DNA from: Halobacteriales archaeon
GTDB taxonomy: Archaea; Halobacteriota; Halobacteria; Halobacteriales; SKNY01
DNA: 43,509 nucleotides
NCBI GenBank assembly: GCA_007118975.1
Contig: SKQO01000108.1
Coordinates: 1 to 43,509 of the forward strand
Reading direction: 5' to 3'
Shown: positions 1 through 7,310 of the stretch, in pieces
Position numbering within the stretch: position 1 is the first letter of the stretch
How the letters are laid out: every line of letters starts with the position of its first letter
The notes under the pieces: model-generated
The model's database searches: none
What the model saw: the letters and a program-made list of their open reading frames with translations, nothing else
Told to the model about the DNA's origin: nothing
Program-made: the position numbers and the translations under genes

Positions 1-2
1 AC

Positions 3-368
3 ACCCCGACGCCTGATTTAAGCTCGTTGTCAGTGGAGGAGCTAAGGGAGTTGGCCGAGGAGAGCGTCACTGGCGGCGGGGAAACACGCACCACATCGAC
101 GAGAACCACACGGCCGCGATCTGAAGTTGTGAAAAGATTCGCGTCGACTCGGGCTGATGGTACATGCGAAGGGTGTGGTCATGATGCGCCTTTTGTTGAC
201 GAATCAGGAGAGCCGTTCTTGGAAGTCCATCATCTCCACCGCCGGAGTGACGGTGGACCCGACGATCCTGACAACGTTGCAGCGTTATGTCCGAATTGTC
301 ATCGTCGGGTCCACCACGGTCAAGACGGGAAAGACTACAACAACGAGATCATCGAGTCCTTGTCGTAG
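3..368 (+). CDS. HNH endonuclease, C-terminal part (5' end outside window)
   Basis: The frame is open to the left edge, so this is the tail of a larger protein; a TTG at 27 is only an internal codon. Numbered from that TTG, the visible domain is a complete HNH/McrA-type zinc-bound nuclease fold: C47-x2-C50, the HH pair at 68-69, N83, and C88-x2-C91-H92. Family knowledge: haloarchaeal proteins with this C-terminal domain usually carry an N-terminal DNA-reading domain and act as restriction-like endonucleases, some against modified DNA. The missing N-terminus decides specificity, so the substrate cannot be named. It is followed by repeat copy A and a convergent second HNH gene, which places it in an accessory, nuclease-rich stretch. 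Confidence 0.85.
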   Translation, partial: TPTPDLSSLSVEELRELAEESVTGGGETRTTSTRTTRPRSEVVKRFASTRADGTCEGCGHDAPFVDESGEPFLEVHHLHRRSDGGPDDPDNVAALCPNCHRRVHHGQDGKDYNNEIIESLS

Positions 369-475
369 GTGTGGTTCAATATGGTACTAGAATCGCCTCA
401 CCAAGTCACGTCGCTTGTTTTCGCACCGGGCAGGTTGTTTCTATCTTAGCACTTGGACAACGCCCGACAGACGCG

Positions 476-623
476 AATCTCGTACGATATGGGCTGGTCA
501 GTAGTCCCCCATGTCGATGTGGCGATTCAATAGATGAGATTAGCGGCCGTTCCGGTTTTTTCAACGGTTCACTACTGAACCAGGTATACCACTACCGCAT
601 CTACAGTCTCAGCGCCGCGGGCG
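476..623 (+). repeat. Repeat copy A: possible orphan IS200/IS605 right end (omega-RNA-like)
   Basis: This segment aligns with copy C (2836-2982) without gaps over its first 49 bases at about 70% identity, and closely thereafter apart from one base in a T-run. Copy B (1673-1766) matches the right half. It holds a perfect 6-bp stem with a 4-base loop at 566-581 (ggttca/ctac/tgaacc). It ends in agcgccgcgggcg, after which the copies diverge. The right half is open in one frame (LLNQVYHYRIYSLSAAGV), as in B and C. Inference: a right-end remnant of a tnpB-type element whose scaffold RNA would end here and run into the flank as guide. No transposase gene is next to it. Confidence 0.6.
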
Positions 624-649
624 TGACTATGGATATGTCCTCTGAGTGT

Positions 650-1474
650 CTAATCTTGGGCTGACAGCCGTTCTTTCACTTGGTAGCGTAATTTGGAACG
701 GGAGATTGTCCCACTATCGGCTTTACTGTGGCAGTTAGGACAAAGTACAATGAGGTTCTTTCGGGTGTTTGGTCCACCCTCTCGACGTGGTTTGATGTGG
801 TGGATATGAAGTTGATCAAATTGATTCTCGCAATACTCACAACGCCGATTTGCACGCTCAAAGAACAACTCATTTTTGAGATTTTGTGACGGTGGCGGCG
901 TCTTTTCTTGGTCCTCATCCGCAGAAGCATGTGAATCACTTCCCGTCGCCTTCGAAGTTCCTTCACTGATTATTTCTTCGGCAGGGGTGATCAATATAGA
1001 GAAACCTTCCTGCCATCCACATTCTCGAGATAAATAACCAGCATACACAAACGGGAGTATACCTGCAGTGCCGAAGGCGAGCCCGATAGTGAGACCAATC
1101 GAATTGCCACCATCAATAAACGTGAAGACCAAAATGGCACCTAATACAACGCATACGCCACCGAGAGCTCCAACTGGCAATTCGGTCAACGCCACATCGT
1201 CTTCGTCGGCGCCTCGTCGCCGACCCTCATCGCTTGAGTATTCCATCCCAAGCGGAGGCGGCCCATGGGCTTTCTCTTCGAACAGTCCTTCAGCTTCGGA
1301 ATAAGAACGGACCTCTTCGATCGGGATCAAATCGAGCAAAACTCCAGTACTTTCGTATGGTGGAGCGTCAGGGGTGAGCACTCGCAGTTGCGGCTCATTA
1401 CGGAACGTGACTTCGTAAACGCCTTCCTCTCGCTTCTCGAGGCGCCAATCCCCCGTCCGTCGAACGACGCCCAT
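650..1474 (-). CDS. Membrane-anchored HNH endonuclease-like protein
   Basis: A 274-residue protein. Residues 1-95 are a soluble, unrecognised N-terminal region. Two hydrophobic helices follow (about 101-120 and 126-148), then a polar, acidic linker (165-200) and a C-terminal HNH domain: C212-x2-C215, HHI at 225-227, N240 and C245-x2-C248-H249. All zinc and catalytic positions look intact. The helical hairpin would keep both soluble domains on the same side, probably the cytoplasm. Family knowledge: HNH domains cut DNA, and membrane-tethered nuclease domains occur among defence effectors. A defence role is inference. The ATG at 1474 is preferred because a TATA-like box lies 26 bp upstream, giving a leaderless message. 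The stop lies 27 bp from repeat copy A. Confidence 0.8.
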   Translation of the reverse strand: MGVVRRTGDWRLEKREEGVYEVTFRNEPQLRVLTPDAPPYESTGVLLDLIPIEEVRSYSEAEGLFEEKAHGPPPLGMEYSSDEGRRRGADEDDVALTELPVGALGGVCVVLGAILVFTFIDGGNSIGLTIGLAFGTAGILPFVYAGYLSRECGWQEGFSILITPAEEIISEGTSKATGSDSHASADEDQEKTPPPSQNLKNELFFERANRRCEYCENQFDQLHIHHIKPRREGGPNTRKNLIVLCPNCHSKADSGTISRSKLRYQVKERLSAQD

Positions 1475-1495
1475 GACAGGGGGAACAACATGAGA

Positions 1496-1505
1496 TTATG
1501 AATAA
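1496..1505 (-). promoter_or_regulatory. TATA box for the membrane HNH gene
   Basis: The minus strand reads TTATTCATAA, centred 26 bp before the ATG at 1474. That is the archaeal TATA-to-start spacing expected for a leaderless transcript. Position and sequence are seen; promoter activity is inferred. Confidence 0.55.
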
Positions 1506-1672
1506 CTTCGGGCTAAGAACGTATCTAAACTATCCTCCAGTAAAATCGCCCACTTATCTAAACGAATTGGTAAGTAAGTAAACTAAAGCAGACAAAATAT
1601 CAATCTGTGACAATTGTTTTACTGCTACGAGATGAATTTGGCGGGCGTTCATCCGTTATGTGGCAGAACGTT

Positions 1673-1766
1673 AACGGACTCGATTGGCATTCGTCCTTGG
1701 GATTCAGCGGTTCACTACTGAACGAGCCATACGGCTACCGCAGCTACAGTCTTAGCGCCGCGGGCG
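1673..1766 (+). repeat. Repeat copy B: possible orphan IS200/IS605 right end
   Basis: This is the most diverged copy on its left side and the shortest. From about 1703 rightwards it closely follows copies A and C. The hairpin at 1709-1724 has the same ctac loop but loses one terminal pair (tgaacg). The open frame is kept (LLNEPYGYRSYSLSAAGV), and the copy ends at the same agcgccgcgggcg edge. After the edge the sequence is unrelated to A and C. It lies between the membrane HNH gene and the GIY-YIG-like gene, 57 bp from the latter's stop codon. Confidence 0.6.
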
Positions 1767-1776
1767 TGGTAAAGAT

Positions 1777-1793
1777 CAGACCTTCGTGGTCTG
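1777..1793 (-). terminator. Short hairpin after the GIY-YIG-like gene
   Basis: A perfect 6-bp stem (cagacc/ggtctg) with a 5-base loop lies 30 bp beyond the stop codon of the minus-strand gene at 1823-2527 and just right of repeat copy B. It could be a transcript end or part of the sequence flanking the repeat. There is no strong T-run, so this is a weak call. Confidence 0.3.
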
Positions 1794-1822
1794 GTTGACC
1801 CTCGCTGTGCAGACGAAACCAG

Positions 1823-2527
1823 TTACCAATCGCCCTTGAAATTCACATCAATCCCACAGATTTGGGCCATCCGCTTGATTTCTCGTTGTTTTCCTGCGCT
1901 GTTGACATTCGTATCGATATAATATCCGTCCTCAAGGGGCTGGTAAGCGACGACGGCACCTTCCCACTCATCACGATCGTTTATGACCGCTTTCGATCTC
2001 CCGGGCACCCACGGGATCTCGATCCGCTCCATCAGATCATGGTTCGTGATGAGGTAATTCGCCGCATCCACCATCGTCTTGGATTGGAGGTCGCCCCGGA
2101 TTTCGAATGAATGCCCTTCGTCCTCGACGAATTGCACTACATACACATCTCCAGTCTGCTCGGTCTCGTGGCCGCGCGTAGCCGGGGTAGTTTTTGGCTT
2201 TTGCTGTTGCCCGCTCGTCTTCTTGATAAGAAGCGAAGCGTTCTCTGAGAACTCGTTGTAACTTTCTTGGAGGAAAGTAAACACCTCTCGATTCCGTTGA
2301 TATGCGTATTTTTCCGCTAGATTGTGCAGTCCTCGTTCACACATAGGGGTATCTAAGTCCGCATTCGGTTTCCACAAATCGAGTATTTCGGCATCAGGAT
2401 GACTCCGTCGATATCCGCGTAGAGTCCGTTCCACATCGTTCGTGCGGCCAATCTTCACTTGAAGAATCTGAAGTCCCCCATAACTTAACCGTTCTACCCT
2501 GATCGCGTAGAGCGCATCCGATGTCAT
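1823..2527 (-). CDS. GIY-YIG-like (T5orf172/MUG113-type) nuclease-domain protein
   Basis: A 234-residue protein. Residues 5-90 resemble the T5orf172/MUG113 branch of the GIY-YIG fold: LYAIRVE at the start for the first strand, VKIGRTND at 24-31, a helix with R34, a conserved E in CERGLH at 63-68, and the closing NREVFTF at 79-85. Residues 95-130 are a polar Q/K/T-rich linker. Residues 131-234 form an unrecognised C-terminal domain (VYVVQFVEDEG to the end). Family knowledge: such domains occur in phage, mobile-element and restriction-associated proteins. Nuclease activity here is inferred. It sits between repeat copies B and C on the strand opposite to them. A TATA-like box lies about 38 bp upstream of the ATG. 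Confidence 0.6.
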   Translation of the reverse strand: MTSDALYAIRVERLSYGGLQILQVKIGRTNDVERTLRGYRRSHPDAEILDLWKPNADLDTPMCERGLHNLAEKYAYQRNREVFTFLQESYNEFSENASLLIKKTSGQQQKPKTTPATRGHETEQTGDVYVVQFVEDEGHSFEIRGDLQSKTMVDAANYLITNHDLMERIEIPWVPGRSKAVINDRDEWEGAVVAYQPLEDGYYIDTNVNSAGKQREIKRMAQICGIDVNFKGDW

Positions 2528-2560
2528 TACCGGTGTTCTGTATCCCTCGACACTCGCCGC

Positions 2561-2570
2561 AATTATAACT
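2561..2570 (-). promoter_or_regulatory. TATA box for the GIY-YIG-like gene
   Basis: The minus strand reads AGTTATAATT, centred about 38 bp before the ATG at 2527. At the usual archaeal spacing, transcription would begin about 11 bases ahead of the start codon. Confidence 0.45.
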
Positions 2571-2835
2571 GATTGGGCCAGTCGTGGAGCGTGAGCATCC
2601 TATTGAGGCAAGTCCCCACGATAACCGGGGCGCGTGGCGGATATGCTCATTCGAGGCTGCAGCAGGTTCACTGTAGAAATAAGCACGGTGACGGCCGGTT
2701 TGCTGAGTGAGCGTCAATAATGGCTATTCCCACCGTAAGGGTCGCTTCAGAGCCGGTTGCCTCGCGGGATGTTGCGATGGACTCGCCCATCCGGGTTGTT
2801 GGACCCGGGAGTTCATCGAACCAGTGACAGCACCA

Positions 2836-2982
2836 GATCTCGTACGAGACGAGCTAGCCAGCATTCGCCCGTGACGATACAGCGATTCAATAGATTAGAT
2901 TAGCGGCCGTTCTGGTTTTTCAACGGTTTACTACTGAACCAGGCATACCGCTACCGGAACTACAGTCCTAGCGCCGCGGGCG
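2836..2982 (+). repeat. Repeat copy C: possible orphan IS200/IS605 right end
   Basis: The partner of copy A over its full length. The stem at 2925-2940 is ggttta/ctac/tgaacc, so one pair changes from A-T to a form that still pairs as U-G in RNA. The T-run is one base shorter than in A, which shifts the frame of the left half, but the right half stays open (LLLNQAYRYRNYSPSAAG). The copy ends at agcgccgcgggcg and then diverges. The rest of 2571-3235 around it holds no gene I can support. Confidence 0.6.
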
Positions 2983-3235
2983 GATTAGAGGGCCGACAAT
3001 TCTTCGAGCCAGGGATGTGTATAACGGGCGTATGCATCAAGAGCCGAGTCTAAGTAACCAAACTTCAGATCGGTCGCTAAAACGCCACCAGGCAACGCAA
3101 TAATCAGCCATCTCTCGATATGTTTCAAGAACTGAGTATTACATACAGAGAAGGTAGGCAGTGTGACGGGGCGCATCCTCCAGTCATGACGAGTCGAACT
3201 CCGTATTCGCCAAATAGGTTTCATGATCGGCTCGG

Positions 3236-3661
3236 TTATTGAGCGACGAGGATGACAGCGACAACCGCGAGCAGGAGCCCTGCGGCTCTCGTTGTAGTGA
3301 GTTCGTCTCCGAGCACGGCGATCCCGATGAACGCCGCGACGACGAAATACATGGCACCGAGCGTCGAGACGACCGTCGTAGAGCCACGTGAGAGACCGAT
3401 ATACATGGAGACAAACCCAATTCCCGCGAAAACACCAGCCACGCCAGCAAGCGCACCGCCTCGTGGCGTAATGGTCAGTGAGGCACCTGACACCAACACA
3501 TATAAGACTGCAAGAATGGCTGCGACGACATATGATATCGCGGCAGCCGTCGTCGGGTCGATAGATTCTGCGGCAGCATTCCCCACAACGATCCAGATTC
3601 CCCACGAAACCATCGTCAGTAACCCGAATGCCACAGCCGCATTTATCTCTGGGACTTCCAT
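3236..3661 (-). CDS. Small EamA/DMT-family membrane transporter
   Basis: From the ATG at 3661 the protein has 141 residues with five hydrophobic helices, the layout of the single-domain EamA (drug/metabolite transporter) proteins that dimerise. The final stretch LGDELTTTRAAGLLLAVVAV is typical of the last EamA helix pair. Substrates of this family vary (metabolites, amino acids, drugs) and none can be assigned. The upstream in-frame codons (from 3709) are soluble and lack family character, so the internal ATG is preferred. About 250 bp without a gene separates its stop from repeat copy C. Confidence 0.75.
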   Translation of the reverse strand: MEVPEINAAVAFGLLTMVSWGIWIVVGNAAAESIDPTTAAAISYVVAAILAVLYVLVSGASLTITPRGGALAGVAGVFAGIGFVSMYIGLSRGSTTVVSTLGAMYFVVAAFIGIAVLGDELTTTRAAGLLLAVVAVILVAQ

Positions 3662-4218
3662 CGGTTGTACCTTCGTCCCTGCGACGGGAAAAGCCGCTGT
3701 TTGGCCCAATTCTGATCAAGGCAAAGGAAACAACCGCCAGTGACTGGCCTCACGTGTCGTTGGAACAGTATCTCATATTGATAGACGCGAGGTAGTGATT
3801 CTACGGTTTCAGTATTCGTCAATTTCGGACAAATTCGACCGAAATGAGTGATGGTTCCGTGATGAGTGCATCGTCTAAACCCACCAACTCATTCCTGTCT
3901 CCAAACCGTCGGTTCGCCGTCTTGGCTATTCACTCGTTCCCTGATAGCCCAATTCCTCGCTTGATGTCGCCATGTGTTGGCCAGGGTAGGTGCGTGACCT
4001 GGGCTGGAAACCGGAACCAGCGACACAACCAACGCTCGTACGAGACGATCACGCAACACTTCTCCCCAATGGGATCAACACGATGCTCAGTTTGACGTGT
4101 CGATATAGGACCTGATATCCCGCGAGTTACTCCCCAAACCAACCTGAAAGCGGCTATTCACTCGTACAAACCAATCACAGACACCCCGTAGACCGCGCCT
4201 GTAGGCGATAACAACCGA
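3662..4218. other. Gene-poor stretch
   Basis: No gene, RNA or repeat that I can support. The base composition is lower in GC than to the right, and short open frames here (for example 3844-4095) lack codon bias and family character. It looks like the right flank of the accessory region before the conserved block that starts at 4219. Confidence 0.5.
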
Positions 4219-4788
4219 TCAGTCGGAGATGAACTTGTTATTTCGCCAGTCGACGCCGTTCGAGCCGCTGGGTTCGCTCCCGGCCCCTTCGACGACCTCT
4301 ACCGTGGCGGCTCGATCCTCGCCCTCAACGATGCGCGTCGCGTTGAGATCACCGTCTTGGGCCGTAATCGCGGTCAACGTTCCCTTCTCCGACAGTAATG
4401 CGATGTCCCTGAGGACGACGAACATCTCGTACTGAAGCGCGGAGTTCTGCAGAACGGTCTCCCGATCCCCCTTGAACGCGGCGTACTCGACGAGTTCAGA
4501 GGGGATCTCTTCCTCTTCTTCACCCCAGGCCGGGGGCGCCCCCTGAAAGTCGTCCGGGTCCTCCTCGTATACGCGCACCTCGGTGACACTCGCCTTCAAC
4601 TGGGCTGGCGGGGTATACTTGTCCACGACGCCCTCGGCCGGGACGGCCTTCAGAATGAGTGTGTTGTTCCGGCGAGTCAGGTCGACGCCGTCGACGCGGT
4701 CCGGGAGCTCTGGATCCTCAAGGTACTCGAGCAACGTTTCATACGGAAGTTCCAACGTCGAATGTAGTGTATACACGTCACCTGTCAT
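4219..4788 (-). CDS. Conserved haloarchaeal protein, DUF7110-like
   Basis: A 189-residue soluble acidic protein without signal peptide or membrane helix. It matches my memory of the haloarchaeal DUF7110 family: an N-terminal segment TRRNNTLILKAV, a run EEEEEIPSELVEYAAFKGDR in the middle, the stretch SALQYEMFVVLRDIA, then EKGTLTAITAQDG, and a conserved end SNGVDWRNNKFISD. The function of the family is not known to me. It lies downstream of the glutaredoxin gene on the same strand, separated by about 120 bp. The family name is recalled from sequence pattern and could be off; that it is a real gene is certain from the preserved pattern. Confidence 0.8.
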   Translation of the reverse strand: MTGDVYTLHSTLELPYETLLEYLEDPELPDRVDGVDLTRRNNTLILKAVPAEGVVDKYTPPAQLKASVTEVRVYEEDPDDFQGAPPAWGEEEEEIPSELVEYAAFKGDRETVLQNSALQYEMFVVLRDIALLSEKGTLTAITAQDGDLNATRIVEGEDRAATVEVVEGAGSEPSGSNGVDWRNNKFISD

Positions 4789-4907
4789 AGCTCAACCCGA
4801 TCCGGAAGCGACTCAACGGACGCCCCCATGCGGGAAAGTACGTCGCGCAGGCATATATCGGCTATCCTTTTCTCCCGTCAGATCGGTGGCCGAAAATTAC
4901 CGGGTTC

Positions 4908-5252
4908 TCACTCACCCGCGAGCGTCTGGCCTAGCTCATCGCGCTCTTCCAGTTCCGCCAGAATGTCGCTCCCTCCGACGAACTCCCCGTCGACGAACGT
5001 TTGGGGGATCGTCTCCCACCCGCTGTGGCGCTCCAGTGCCACCCGGAATTCGTCGAGGGACTCGAGCGTGTCGACAACTTCGAAGTCCGATCGATGATTG
5101 CCGACGAAATTGAGCGCCCGTTGGGAGAACCCACACTGGGGCATCAGGCGATTTCCTTTGATGAACAGGACGACCTCGTGTTCCTCGATTGCCTCATCAA
5201 CGCGCTGGTCGACCTCTTCCTGCGAAAGCTGCTGGTCGGGTTGGAACGGCAT
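4908..5252 (-). CDS. Monothiol glutaredoxin (CGFS type)
   Basis: A 114-residue protein from the ATG at 5252; a further in-frame start at 5261 adds three residues. Residues 15-110 are a glutaredoxin fold with the monothiol active site CGFS at 40-43 after an MPQ turn, the conserved lysine in FIKGN, the TIPQTFVDG strand with its cis-proline, and GGSDI for glutathione binding. Known role of the family: carrying or handing over [2Fe-2S] clusters rather than reducing disulfides. Haloarchaea generally use gamma-glutamylcysteine rather than glutathione, so the thiol partner may differ. It lies 37 bp downstream of gfcR on the same strand and may be co-transcribed with it. Confidence 0.92.
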   Translation of the reverse strand: MPFQPDQQLSQEEVDQRVDEAIEEHEVVLFIKGNRLMPQCGFSQRALNFVGNHRSDFEVVDTLESLDEFRVALERHSGWETIPQTFVDGEFVGGSDILAELEERDELGQTLAGE

Positions 5253-5289
5253 GAGCACCACTTGGTCACACGTGGTGAAAGGCGTTGTG

Positions 5290-5925
5290 TCACTGCGACC
5301 CGCCGACCGGCAGGACCTGCATCAACGAGTACACCGGCACTCCCTCGATCTCCTCGACGCCTTGCTTGTCGACGATCACCGCACAGCAGACCGGCTCCCC
5401 ACCGGCCTCGCGAACCGCCTCGACCGTTTCAGTCATCGTCGTCCCGCTGGTGATCGTGTCGTCGACGACGTAACAGGCCCGTTCACGGATGCTCGCGAAA
5501 TTCCGCGAGAAGCTCCCACCGAGCTGGTCGATGTCCCCTTCCTCCCACTGGTGTTTCCGGGGCGTGTAGGTGGCGAGGTCGGTCTCAAGGGTATGGCCCA
5601 CCATCGTCGCAAGCGGGGCGCCGGCTTTCTCGATGCCCACGGTGAGGTCGATGTCGTCGCCGTGTTTGCGGAGTAAGTCCGCGATCGCCCGGGAGATGTG
5701 GGACAGTCTGACGCTGTCACGACCGATTACGCTCCAATCGACGTGGACGTCCTGGGGTTGCTGGACCGGCCTGGCTGCCTTGCTCCCCGGCGTGTTTTCG
5801 GCCCGCTCCACCAGCCAGCTGGCGGTCTCCCGGGAAACGTTGAGCTCGTCCGCGATCTCCCCCCGCGACAGGCCCTGCTCGGCGAGCTCCGCGGCGCTGT
5901 CGATGAGGTCGTCGACGTTCTTCAT
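5290..5925 (-). CDS. gfcR: Transcriptional regulator GfcR (PRTase-like)
   Basis: From the ATG at 5925 the protein has 211 residues, the usual GfcR length. Residues 1-45 hold a helix-turn-helix (LSRGEIADELNVSRETASWL), and the rest is an orotate-phosphoribosyltransferase-like domain with the PRPP loop VVDDTITSGTT at roughly 145-155. Family knowledge: GfcR of Haloferax volcanii activates genes of glucose and fructose breakdown, including the semiphosphorylative Entner-Doudoroff route. It differs from the true pyrE by the fused HTH. The KDPG aldolase gene at 11247 is a plausible target. The upstream in-frame extension to 6000 is not family-like. The gene is divergent to the HAD phosphatase, with 84 bp between the two starts. 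Confidence 0.93.
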   Translation of the reverse strand: MKNVDDLIDSAAELAEQGLSRGEIADELNVSRETASWLVERAENTPGSKAARPVQQPQDVHVDWSVIGRDSVRLSHISRAIADLLRKHGDDIDLTVGIEKAGAPLATMVGHTLETDLATYTPRKHQWEEGDIDQLGGSFSRNFASIRERACYVVDDTITSGTTMTETVEAVREAGGEPVCCAVIVDKQGVEEIEGVPVYSLMQVLPVGGSQ

Positions 5926-6009
5926 GCCGAAGCGTTCGCCGGCGGATTTAATAGTGGTTCCGTCGCGCAGAGCGCGTGATTGAAGGCGCACAGGCGCCAC
6001 GTTGGTCCC

Positions 6010-7239
6010 ATGAACCGGTACGACCGCCTGTACGAGCTCTACGAGGCGTTCGATACCGGGACGCTCCGGCAGTACCAGCGCTTCGCCGACGTCTTTCCGC
6101 CAGTCGATTCACGGGTAGCCCTCGAGCAGTGGGAGGCGGTCACCGAGGAACTCGAGCGGCGGAAAGCGAAGATCACGAACACCACACCGGACGACGGGGC
6201 GTGGGCGGAGATCGTCGCCCGGGTATCTCGCGAGCAGGCGTTTACCGCCCTCGACCTCCACGCGACGTACGGTCGACCGGTGAACGTGTTGGTGCTCGAT
6301 GTCGATGAAACGCTCCGATCCGCCGGCTCGACCGACAACGAGATCCCGCGTGCGACACTCGCGTTGCTCTCGAGTTTTCACGAAAACGAGGTCCCGATCG
6401 TCATCTGTACCGGCCAGACCCTCGAGAACGTGAAAGGATTCGCCATCCAGGGACTCGGCTCCGCGCTGGTTCACTCCGGATCAGTGAGTATCGTCTACGA
6501 GGGCGGAACCGGTGTCTTCACACCCGGGCACGGGGCTGCGACGAAGCGTCTCCTTTATGATGACCTCGACGAAGAGGTGATAGCAGTCTTCGAGACACTC
6601 CGTGCCCGCGCGCTATCAACCGCAACCGATACCGTATCGCGGGGTTGTCACCTCCAGGGCAACGAGTTCAACGTGACGATCAAGCCGAACTATCCGACCG
6701 GGAGCGACCGCGCTCGCGACCTCATCGAGCGGGCCCTGGTACACCTGATCGATCTCGTGGGTGAGATCGTCGCCGGCGAGCCTACGGGTTCACGATGGGC
6801 GCGGGCCACCTACGCTGCAGATCCCGACATCGCGGCCGTTCTCGACCGCAACGAGCTTCGGGTCGATCCAGAAAACGTCTCGATCCCCGAACAGGCCGCG
6901 CAAACGTTCGAACGGATCGATGTTGCCTACTACGAGGCCGACGCAGCGGAGGTGGCGAGCCTCGAACTGAACAAGGTCGCCGGGGTGAAGACGGCCTTCG
7001 AGATCCTGGAGGTGACGGACCCGTTCGCGGCCGTACTCGGCGATAGCAAGACGGACCTCCGCGTAATGGAGTGGTTAACGGCCCAAAACGCGGGGGTCGC
7101 CGCAGCGCCGTCACATGCCGCTGAGGCAGTACTCGAACACGTCCGCGGTACCGACGATCTCGTGTTCGAACCCGGCCGAAGTGCGGACATGCTTCGGATT
7201 ATCGAGGCCCTTAACCGCTTGGACGGCATGACAACGTGA
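6010..7239 (+). CDS. HAD-superfamily phosphatase
   Basis: A 409-residue protein from the ATG at 6010. Residues 1-95 are a helical extension. The HAD core then begins with the nucleophile motif VLVLDVDETLRSA near residues 97-109, motif II CTGQT near 138, a cap region in the middle, a lysine before a late motif (LNKVAGVKTAF), and the metal-binding LGDSKTD near 349. All catalytic groups are present. This is the Cof/sucrose-phosphate-phosphatase branch (COG0561-like) with an unusual long N-terminus. The substrate cannot be told from sequence; a sugar phosphate is likely. An in-frame start at 5980 exists but adds a basic stretch unlike the protein. Confidence 0.85.
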   Translation: MNRYDRLYELYEAFDTGTLRQYQRFADVFPPVDSRVALEQWEAVTEELERRKAKITNTTPDDGAWAEIVARVSREQAFTALDLHATYGRPVNVLVLDVDETLRSAGSTDNEIPRATLALLSSFHENEVPIVICTGQTLENVKGFAIQGLGSALVHSGSVSIVYEGGTGVFTPGHGAATKRLLYDDLDEEVIAVFETLRARALSTATDTVSRGCHLQGNEFNVTIKPNYPTGSDRARDLIERALVHLIDLVGEIVAGEPTGSRWARATYAADPDIAAVLDRNELRVDPENVSIPEQAAQTFERIDVAYYEADAAEVASLELNKVAGVKTAFEILEVTDPFAAVLGDSKTDLRVMEWLTAQNAGVAAAPSHAAEAVLEHVRGTDDLVFEPGRSADMLRIIEALNRLDGMTT

Positions 7240-7310
7240 ACCCGGGTCGTCAGACGAGTGTCTTCAGAACAGCTTAACCCGTCCACCGAAAAAGTAAATC
7301 CAGATCGAGG

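Noticed and set aside
476-2982. Integron-like attC sites as the explanation of the three repeats
   Set aside because: No integron integrase is visible, attC core-site motifs were not seen, and the conserved open frame fits an element end better; kept only as an alternative.
2985-3719. 244-residue minus-strand open frame overlapping the EamA gene
   Set aside because: Arg/Cys-rich translation without domain character; the EamA frame has clean membrane helices.
4035-4046. ctcgtacgagac shared with copy C at about 2839
   Set aside because: The match stops on both sides and the core is a simple palindrome; no further repeat similarity.
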